Origin: Streptomyces sp.
GTDB taxonomy: Bacteria > Actinomycetota > Actinomycetes > Streptomycetales > Streptomycetaceae
Assembly (NCBI GenBank): GCA_003519485.1
Contig: DOWQ01000645.1
Span: forward strand, 1 to 9,895
Direction of reading: 5' to 3'
DNA length: 9,895 bases
Made by a program: the position numbers and the translations under genes. Position 1 is the first letter of the stretch; each line of letters begins with the position of its first letter. The notes under the pieces are model-generated. The model saw nothing but the letters and a program-made list of their open reading frames with translations. It had not been told where the DNA came from and did not search any database. Of the stretch, positions 5,774 to 9,895 are shown piece after piece.

Positions 5774-6253
5774 TCAGCCGAGGTCGGGTGCGTGCAGAGC
5801 CCGTACGCCCTCGATGTTGCCGTCGAGATAGTGCCGCAGCGACAGCGGGACGACCTCGACGGACGCGAGCCCGACGCGGTTGAACGGGATACGGACGATC
5901 TCGTACTCCCCGCACGGCTCCTCGACCTCCGGGCCGTGCCGCAGCGACGGGTCCATCGACTCGAGCCGGCAGACGAAGAAGTGCTGCACCTTGACGCCGC
6001 ACGCCCCGTCGCCGCTGGTGTGCTCGACGGTGTCGACGAAGGCCGGGACCACGTCGGTGACCTTGGCCCCGAGCTCCTCGTGGACCTCCCGGTGCAGGGC
6101 GTCGATGACGGTGGCGTCCTCCGGCTCGACCCCGCCGCCAGGAGTGATCCAGTACGGCGGGCGGTCCGGCTTGGTCCGCTTGATGAGAATCATGTGGTCG
6201 CCGTCGAGCAGGACGGCGCGGGCTGTGCGCTTGACCACGAACCGTTCGGTCAT
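5774..6253 (-). CDS. Nudix hydrolase
   Basis: A 159-residue Nudix protein, expected to hydrolyse a nucleoside diphosphate-linked or similar pyrophosphate compound in the cytoplasm. The Nudix box region is GGGVEPEDATVIDALHREVHEELGA (39-63). The catalytic REVHEELG core (55-62) with metal ligands E56, E59 and E60 is intact. The first conserved glutamate of the box (G-x5-E-x7-REUxEExGU) is not in register: position 47 is Ala, with D46 next to it, and the loop seems one residue longer than usual. The leading strand segment TARAVLLDGDHMILIKRTKPD (10-30) and YWITPGG (34-40) are typical. The ATG at 6253 fits family length but has no recognisable Shine-Dalgarno. It follows the PLP-enzyme gene in the same direction after a 234-bp gap, so is probably transcribed on its own. 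The substrate cannot be predicted. Confidence 0.87.
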   Translation of the reverse strand: MTERFVVKRTARAVLLDGDHMILIKRTKPDRPPYWITPGGGVEPEDATVIDALHREVHEELGAKVTDVVPAFVDTVEHTSGDGACGVKVQHFFVCRLESMDPSLRHGPEVEEPCGEYEIVRIPFNRVGLASVEVVPLSLRHYLDGNIEGVRALHAPDLG

Positions 6254-6487
6254 GGGAGAGATCTGGCCCGGGAACGGCCTTCCGAAACTCCCGCGCCGGG
6301 TTCGTCACCGTCCGTCGTCCCGCCGCCGCCCACCGGTGGACCGCACGCCGCCCCGCTGCCGCCGGTCCGCCGAAGACGCTTTGCCCGTTCGCGGCCTGCT
6401 CGTCGGCTGCCTGCCACCGGGCCCGCCACCGTCTGCGGCGGCCCGGCGACAGGCCGAGCGGCACCGTGCAGCCGAAGCCCCGGCCGG
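6254..6487. other. Intergenic gap, no gene seen
   Basis: This very GC-rich 234-bp stretch lies between two minus-strand genes. I find no tRNA, convincing terminator or promoter. Several frames stay open across it only because of base composition. Confidence 0.4.
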
Positions 6488-7648
6488 CTAGCTTGCGGCC
6501 GCCTCGTCCAGGGCCCTCAGCACGTCCTTCACCAGGTCCGCCGCGTCCTCCACGCCCACCGAGAAGCGGATGAAGCCCTCCGGCACGGCGTCGCCGCCCC
6601 ACCGCCCGCGGCGTTCGGCCGCGGACCGTACGCCGCCGAAGCTCGTCGCCTCGTCCACCAGCCGCAGCGCGGCCAGAAAGTGCTCCGCACGAGCCCGGTC
6701 CGGCAGGGTGAAGGACACCACGCAGCCGAAGCGGCCGTCGCGCATCTGTGCCGCGGCGAGGCTGTGCGCGGGGTCGTCGGGCAGCCCGGGGTGGCGCAGC
6801 CCGCTCACCTCGGGGCGGTCGCGCAGCGCCTCGGCGAGCGCGAGCGCGTTCGCCGACTGCCGGTCGACGCGCAGCTGGAGCGTGGACAGCGAACGGTGCG
6901 CGAGCCATGCCTCCATGGGGCCGAGGATGGCGCCCGCGGTCTTGCGCCACTTCCGTACGGAGTCGGCGAGCTCGGAATCACGGCAGCTGACGTACCCGAG
7001 CAGCACATCGCCGTGGCCGGTCAGCGCCTTGGTGCCGCTGGCGACCGAGAAGTCGGCGCCGAGGCTCAGCGGGGACTGCCCGAGCGGGGTCGCCAGGGTG
7101 TTGTCGACGGCGACCAGCGCGCCCACCGCGTGCGCGGCGTCCGCGAGCCGCCTGATGTCGCAGACATCCAGCCCGGGGTTGGAGGGGGACTCGATCCACA
7201 GCAGCTTCGCGCCGTCGAGCAGCTCGAGCTGTGCGTCCCCGGCCGTCGGCGCGGTACGGACCTCGACGCCGTACGCCTCCAGCCGCTCGGTGATCAGCGG
7301 CAGTGCCTGGTAGCCGTCGTTGGGCAGCACCACCACGTCGCCGGAGCGCACCTGGGACATCAGGACGGCCGATATGGCACCCATGCCGGACGGGAAGACG
7401 ACCGTGTCGGCCGGCGGTCCGCCGCCGGGCGCCTCGAGCTCGCCGATGGCCTCCTCGAGCCGGGTCCAGGTCGGATTCCCCTCCCGGCCGTAGGTGTAGG
7501 GGCCGACCGGGTCGCCCGGCAGGTGGAAGTGGGCGGCGAACACCGGCCCGGGCATGGTCGGCTCGTACGGCACGTGCTCCGGGAGCCCTGCTCGTACGAC
7601 GCGGGTTCCGTCACCGGTCATATCGCTCATACGACCATCATCGTTCAT
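6488..7648 (-). CDS. Cys/Met metabolism PLP-dependent enzyme (cystathionine gamma-lyase-type)
   Basis: A 386-residue fold-type I PLP enzyme of the Cys/Met metabolism family (PF01053). Visible features: YTYGREGNPTWTRLE (51-65), where Y53 and R55 bind the PLP phosphate of the neighbouring subunit; the SGMGA loop at 87-91; ESPSNP at 153-158; VDNTLATP at 181-188, with D182 pairing with the pyridine nitrogen; and SGTKALTGHGDVLLG at 204-218, with K207 as the Schiff-base lysine. It should cleave or form a C-S bond in transsulfuration; lyase, synthase and methionine gamma-lyase cannot be separated by eye, though Streptomyces relatives are usually called cystathionine gamma-lyase. The start may be 7648 (MNDDGR) or the second ATG at 7630 (MSDMTG), which I think matches relatives better. 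The upstream holin-like gene stops at 7655, so the two are probably co-transcribed and translationally coupled. Confidence 0.87.
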   Translation of the reverse strand: MNDDGRMSDMTGDGTRVVRAGLPEHVPYEPTMPGPVFAAHFHLPGDPVGPYTYGREGNPTWTRLEEAIGELEAPGGGPPADTVVFPSGMGAISAVLMSQVRSGDVVVLPNDGYQALPLITERLEAYGVEVRTAPTAGDAQLELLDGAKLLWIESPSNPGLDVCDIRRLADAAHAVGALVAVDNTLATPLGQSPLSLGADFSVASGTKALTGHGDVLLGYVSCRDSELADSVRKWRKTAGAILGPMEAWLAHRSLSTLQLRVDRQSANALALAEALRDRPEVSGLRHPGLPDDPAHSLAAAQMRDGRFGCVVSFTLPDRARAEHFLAALRLVDEATSFGGVRSAAERRGRWGGDAVPEGFIRFSVGVEDAADLVKDVLRALDEAAAS

Positions 7649-7654
7649 CGGTGG

Positions 7655-8032
7655 TCAGTCCCGGCCGTCGGGGAGGGCCATGTTTACGGCCCAGGAGACG
7701 ACGGAGATGATCAGGCCGCCGAGGACCGCGGTCCAGAAGCCGTCCACCTGGAAGGCGAGGTCGGCCTTGTCCGCGATCCAGGAGGTGAGCAGCAGCATCA
7801 GGGCGTTCACGACCAGCGTGAAGAGGCCGAGCGTGACGACGAAGAGCGGGAACGAGAGCAACTTCACGATCGGCTTGACGACGAGGTTGACCAGGCCGAA
7901 GATCAGCGCGACGAGGACGAGCGCCACCGTCTGGCGGCCAGTGTCCTCGCCGGTGAGCGTGATGTCCTGGAGCAGCCAGATGGCCACGGCCAGAGCCGCT
8001 GCGTTGGCGAGCGTCTTGACTACGAAGTTCAT
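7655..8032 (-). CDS. Holin-like four-helix membrane protein (PF04020-type)
   Basis: A 125-residue membrane protein with hydrophobic segments at about 7-21, 36-51, 58-86 (a long pair of turns) and 101-119. The pattern GLVNLVVKPIVKLLSFPLFVVTLGLFTLVVNALML (46-80) is the hallmark of the Phage_holin_4_2 / 'phage holin family' proteins (PF04020). These are widespread in bacterial chromosomes and not evidence of a prophage; no lysis activity should be assumed. The start MNFVVK at 8032 matches relatives I recall (MKNFVVKT). An ATG at 8035, one codon earlier, is equally possible, and a GGGAC purine stretch lies upstream. The longer open frame to 8212 runs through the divergent cupin gene and is not real. 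It heads a two-gene unit with the PLP enzyme. The function is unknown, possibly membrane permeability or osmotic control. Confidence 0.82.
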   Translation of the reverse strand: MNFVVKTLANAAALAVAIWLLQDITLTGEDTGRQTVALVLVALIFGLVNLVVKPIVKLLSFPLFVVTLGLFTLVVNALMLLLTSWIADKADLAFQVDGFWTAVLGGLIISVVSWAVNMALPDGRD

Positions 8033-8093
8033 CATGATGAGATCGTCCCAGACGAGGCCGGGTGGCCGGGGGTTCGGCGAGCGAGGGGTGGAC

Positions 8094-8411
8094 ATGAAAG
8101 CGTTCCGGCTGGAAGAGCTGGAGGCGGAACGGGCCGCGAACGACGGCGCGTATCTGCAGTTCCTGCGTGAGCGGAACATGTCGGTGGGGCTGTACGCCCT
8201 GAACGCGGGCACCGCGGACCCGCAGCAGCCGCACCGCCAGGACGAGGTCTACTTCGTCGTCAGCGGCCGGGCGGCGATCACGGTCGGTGCGGAGACCACC
8301 CCGGTCGCCCGGGGCAGCGTGGTGTACGTGCCGGCCGGGGTGCCGCACAAGTTCCACCACATCAGTGAGGACCTGCGGGTCATGGTGGTCTTCTCTCCCC
8401 CCGAGAGCTGA
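8094..8411 (+). CDS. Small cupin-domain protein
   Basis: A 105-residue single-domain cupin (Cupin_2 type beta-barrel). Cupin motif 1 covers about 39-58, GTADPQQPHRQDEVYFVVSG, with metal ligands H47 and E51. The residue two after H47, usually a second histidine, is Q49. Motif 2 covers about 74-90, GSVVYVPAGVPHKFHHI, with H85 as the third ligand. It may bind a metal as an oxygenase or isomerase, or be a binding protein; nothing here tells which. The ATG at 8094 follows a good Shine-Dalgarno (GAGGGGTGG); a GTG at 8088 in the same frame is the alternative. The gene diverges from the holin-like gene with only about 60 bp between starts, so their promoters overlap. The DUF5326-like gene follows 134 bp later on the same strand. 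Confidence 0.82.
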   Translation: MKAFRLEELEAERAANDGAYLQFLRERNMSVGLYALNAGTADPQQPHRQDEVYFVVSGRAAITVGAETTPVARGSVVYVPAGVPHKFHHISEDLRVMVVFSPPES

Positions 8412-8491
8412 GTCGAGGGGGCTCCGGCCCGTAGGGGTCGGATCAGGGGGCGGCAGGGGTCGCGGGCCCTCCGCCGGGAGCACGGCGCGTC

Positions 8492-8497
8492 TAGCAT
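8492..8497 (+). promoter_or_regulatory. Candidate -10 box for the DUF5326-like gene
   Basis: TAGCAT fits the TAnnnT streptomycete -10 pattern and lies about 50 bp before the GTG at 8546. It is one of the few A/T-containing words in the cupin/DUF5326 gap. No clear -35 accompanies it. Confidence 0.3.
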
Positions 8498-8545
8498 CGA
8501 AGGCAGCCGGAGAGACCGGCGCCGGAGTGGGAAGCAGGGACGACA

Positions 8546-8764
8546 GTGGCGGTCAAGGAGATCTTCGAAGGTCTGCCGTGGTGGGTGAAGTGGGTCGCCG
8601 TGCCGGTTCTGGCGCTGGTCGTCTTCGGCGGTCTGATCCTGAGTGTGGTCAGCGTCGTCATTCATCTGCTGTTCAAGGTGCTCGTGTTCGTCGCGCTCGT
8701 GGGCGGACTGATCTTTCTCGTACGGAAGTTCTTCACTTCCTCCACCTCACGCAGCGACTGGTGA
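8546..8764 (+). CDS. Small two-helix membrane protein, DUF5326-like
   Basis: A 72-residue protein starting at GTG 8546, with GGGA seven bases upstream as Shine-Dalgarno. The N-terminus MAVKEIFEGLPWWVKWVAVP is amphipathic and aromatic. It is followed by two hydrophobic segments (about 17-40 and 42-59), separated only by a single His at 40 and a Lys at 44, and a short basic/Ser tail KKFF-like then SSTSRSDW. This matches my memory of the DUF5326 family of Streptomyces, whose role is unknown. The hairpin topology should leave both ends in the cytoplasm. It lies between the cupin gene and the ssgA leader region. Its conserved neighbourhood near ssgA hints at, but does not show, a link to development. 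Confidence 0.78.
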   Translation: MAVKEIFEGLPWWVKWVAVPVLALVVFGGLILSVVSVVIHLLFKVLVFVALVGGLIFLVRKFFTSSTSRSDW

Positions 8765-8773
8765 GCTGAGCTC

Positions 8774-8789
8774 CCCGGACGGGCCCGGG
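8774..8789. terminator. Short GC hairpin after the DUF5326-like gene
   Basis: CCCGG at 8774-8778 and CCGGG at 8785-8789 with a six-base loop begin nine bases past the stop at 8764. The stem is short but all G-C, with no U-tract. Confidence 0.3.
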
Positions 8790-8854
8790 TGGCGGTGGCA
8801 GGCGAGCGGCGGGGCGGCGGACGGCGATCGGCCGGCCACCCCGCGCCGCGTTGC

Positions 8855-8879
8855 TTGCAACTCCCCGTTTGCAACTCCC
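8855..8879. repeat. 11-bp direct repeat, 14-bp period
   Basis: TTGCAACTCCC occurs exactly at 8855-8865 and 8869-8879. A third, degenerate copy (CTCGCGACTCGCC) continues in phase at 8883-8895, so this may be a decayed 14-bp tandem repeat. It could be a protein-binding iteron or slippage debris. Confidence 0.55.
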
Positions 8880-8957
8880 GTGCTCGCGACTCGCCGCCTG
8901 CGGCTCGCGGCTTGCGTGGCGAAACGGCCGTACCGACCTCAGGCGTTGCCGACGGAA

Positions 8958-8972
8958 TTAGCCCTCGGCTAA
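8958..8972. promoter_or_regulatory. TTAGCC-N3-GGCTAA palindrome
   Basis: A perfect six-base inverted repeat with three-base spacer, about 280 bp before ssgA. The short spacer and A/T-containing ends look more like a dimeric repressor or activator site than a terminator. Confidence 0.35.
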
Positions 8973-9082
8973 CCCGGTGTCACCCACCCGTCGCCCGTTT
9001 CGGTCCCGCGCGACCCGGCCCGCACATGACCGCGATAGCCATTTCTCCGTATTCACACCACGCCGGTCGGCTACTAAACGTG

Positions 9083-9102
9083 CTGGAGCGGATACGCTCC
9101 AG
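9083..9102. promoter_or_regulatory. Perfect inverted repeat upstream of ssgA, candidate regulator operator
   Basis: CTGGAGCG-GATA-CGCTCCAG is a 20-base inverted repeat with eight-base arms, 148 bp before the ssgA start. The TGGA...TCCA outer arms resemble operators of IclR-family regulators (E. coli IclR: TGGAAAT-type half sites). This matters because SsgR, the known activator of ssgA, is an IclR-type protein. Further symmetric words flank it: CACCAC at 9056-9061 with GTGGTG at 9104-9109, and GCCGGT at 9062-9067 with ACCGGC at 9119-9124. The operator role is inferred. Alternatively it is an RNA hairpin. Confidence 0.5.
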
Positions 9103-9250
9103 AGTGGTGGGCTGCTCAACCGGCCCCACTTTCGCTATCAGTATATGAAGAATCACTCCTTGTGGTCCTCCAGCGCGTTGAGCGGGATTGCGCCAAGAGG
9201 GCCAAGTAGGCTCAATCAAGGCCACTTCGAGCGACACGGGGCAGTGGACC

Positions 9251-9688
9251 ATGCGCGACACGATTCAGGCAGAGCTGATGATGAGCTTCCTCGTCTCCGA
9301 GGAGCTCTCCTTCCGGATTCCGGTGGAGCTGGAGTACGACCCGGTCGATCCGTACGCGGTGCGATTCACCTTCCACCTGCCCGGTGATGCGCCGGTGACC
9401 TGGGCATTCGCCCGGGATCTGCTGTTGGACGGGCTGAGTTCACCGGCCGGGGACGGCGATGTTCACATCGTCCCCGTCTCCCCCGGACTCCTCTCGGACG
9501 TCTTCATCCGGCTCCAGGTCGGCGACGAACGGGCCACCTTCCGGGCCAGTGCGGCACCGCTGGTGGCGTTCCTCGACCGCGCCGACCGGATCGTCCCGAT
9601 GGGGGAGGAGCAGTCGGTGGCCGACTTCGACGGCCGGCTGGTGGAGACCCTCGACCGCATCCTCACCCAGGCGCGGAACGCCGGCTGA
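9251..9688 (+). CDS. ssgA: SsgA, sporulation and cell-division activator
   Basis: A 145-residue SsgA-like protein (SALP). The sequence closely follows SsgA as I remember it from S. griseus and S. coelicolor: MMSFLVSEELSFRIPVEL (10-27), DPYAVRFTFHLPGDAPVTWAFARDLLLDGL (33-62), GDGDVHI (67-73), IRLQVG (86-91) and PLVAFLDR (103-110), ending in NAG. SALPs are specific to sporulating actinomycetes. SsgA controls where septa and branches form and helps position SsgB, which recruits FtsZ to sporulation septa. It is a cytoplasmic protein acting at the membrane-associated division site. I chose ATG 9251 because conserved sequence starts there and GGGG lies nine bases upstream; the open frame extends to 9188 without protein-like sequence. 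A later ATG pair (residues 10-11) is a less likely start. The usual upstream partner ssgR is missing. Orthology to SsgA over other SALPs is likely but made by eye. Confidence 0.88.
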   Translation: MRDTIQAELMMSFLVSEELSFRIPVELEYDPVDPYAVRFTFHLPGDAPVTWAFARDLLLDGLSSPAGDGDVHIVPVSPGLLSDVFIRLQVGDERATFRASAAPLVAFLDRADRIVPMGEEQSVADFDGRLVETLDRILTQARNAG

Positions 9689-9704
9689 CCGGACAGCTGT
9701 TCAA

Positions 9705-9726
9705 CCGGCCGGACACACCCGGCCGG
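9705..9726. terminator. Strong hairpin after ssgA, probable terminator
   Basis: Two CCGGCCGG words (9705-9712, 9719-9726) pair around a six-base loop, beginning 16 bases after the ssgA stop. A second stem, CGGCGG/CCGCCG at 9732-9744, follows at once. No U-tract is present. Confidence 0.6.
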
Positions 9727-9744
9727 AGGGACGGCGGTCCGCCG

Positions 9745-9895
9745 CCGGGATACGCCGGTGAAGCGCGCCCGATGGTGCGCGACGGCTCGGACACGCCGGG
9801 CGCACGCCCACACGGGCCCGCCGGACCGGACGCGTCACAGCCGACGCGGGACCGAATGAGCCCGCCCCGGCTGTGCGCCACCCGCCGCAGCCCGT
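9745..9895. other. Right-edge non-coding stretch
   Basis: I see no supported gene in the last 150 bases. The open frames here are unlike known proteins and reflect base composition. A gene may begin beyond the window. Confidence 0.4.

Larger units (their letters stand above)
8765..9250. other. Long non-coding leader region before ssgA
   Basis: This 486-bp gap has no convincing gene on either strand. It holds a terminator-like hairpin (8774-8789), an 11-bp direct repeat (8855-8879), a TTAGCC/GGCTAA palindrome (8958-8972) and a perfect eight-base-arm inverted repeat (9083-9102). The stretch from about 9035 to 9170 is clearly richer in A/T than its surroundings, as expected of a promoter region. 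TAGGCT at 9207-9212 is a possible -10 for ssgA but has no well-spaced -35. In S. coelicolor the regulator gene ssgR lies directly upstream of ssgA; it is not here. Confidence 0.55.

Noticed and set aside
5619..6950. Minus-strand open frame of 443 codons spanning the Nudix gene
   Set aside because: It overlaps the Nudix and PLP genes in a different frame and consists of Arg/Pro/Gly-rich non-protein-like sequence.
7655..8032. Prophage signal from the holin-like gene
   Set aside because: PF04020-type proteins are common chromosomal genes in actinobacteria, and no other phage gene, integrase or attachment site is present.
7554..8093. N-terminal extension of the cupin open frame
   Set aside because: It overlaps the divergent holin-like gene antisense; a good Shine-Dalgarno sits directly before ATG 8094, where family sequence begins.
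5636..8170. Very long plus-strand open frame of 844 codons opposite the Nudix and PLP-enzyme genes
   Set aside because: It is antisense to two clearly conserved genes, starts inside a terminator gap and has low-complexity Arg/Gly/Ala/Pro composition typical of the shadow frame of high-GC genes.
9663..9881. 72-codon minus-strand frame at the right edge
   Set aside because: It overlaps the ssgA 3' end and its terminator hairpins and has no protein-like features.

Overview
The window is high-GC actinobacterial chromosome, almost certainly Streptomyces or a close relative. Evidence: strong G/C preference at codon third positions; an SsgA-like protein, a family confined to morphologically complex actinomycetes; a DUF5326-type small membrane protein; and three ParB-binding parS palindromes of the Streptomyces type (core GTTTCACGTGAAAC). 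In S. coelicolor, parS sites cluster around oriC, and ssgA (SCO3926) lies within about 50 genes of dnaA (SCO3879). This is therefore probably an origin-proximal part of the chromosome arm, not an accessory island.

Layout. 1-202 is the C-terminal end of a GNAT acetyltransferase that appears frameshifted. 463-1260 (+) is a class I SAM methyltransferase, converging on a lipoprotein gene (1395-2009, -) with a strong hairpin between them. The 357-bp divergent gap 2010-2366 carries the first parS site. 2367-3743 (+) is a serine hydrolase of the beta-lactamase/penicillin-binding class C fold. It converges on a small GNAT acetyltransferase (3835-4287, -). Two perfect parS sites 49 bp apart sit between that gene and a four-helix membrane protein gene (4393-4899, -). 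A HAD phosphatase (5003-5635, +) is divergent from the membrane protein and possibly leaderless.

5774-6253 (-) is a Nudix hydrolase, and 6488-7648 (-) a PLP enzyme of the cystathionine gamma-lyase/synthase family. The latter is tightly coupled to an upstream holin-like (PF04020-type) membrane protein gene (7655-8032, -). Divergent from that pair are a cupin gene (8094-8411, +) and the DUF5326-like gene (8546-8764, +). A 486-bp non-coding region with several palindromes then leads to an ssgA orthologue (9251-9688, +) followed by a hairpin terminator.

Most genes are single-gene units with housekeeping or uncertain roles; there is no biosynthetic cluster, phage, IS, CRISPR or RNA gene that I can see. 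Two themes stand out. One is chromosome segregation (three intergenic parS sites). The other is sporulation septation: ssgA here lacks the adjacent ssgR regulator gene found in S. coelicolor and S. griseus, and in its place is a palindrome-rich leader with an IclR-like perfect inverted repeat. I do not see a convincing entirely new multi-gene system.
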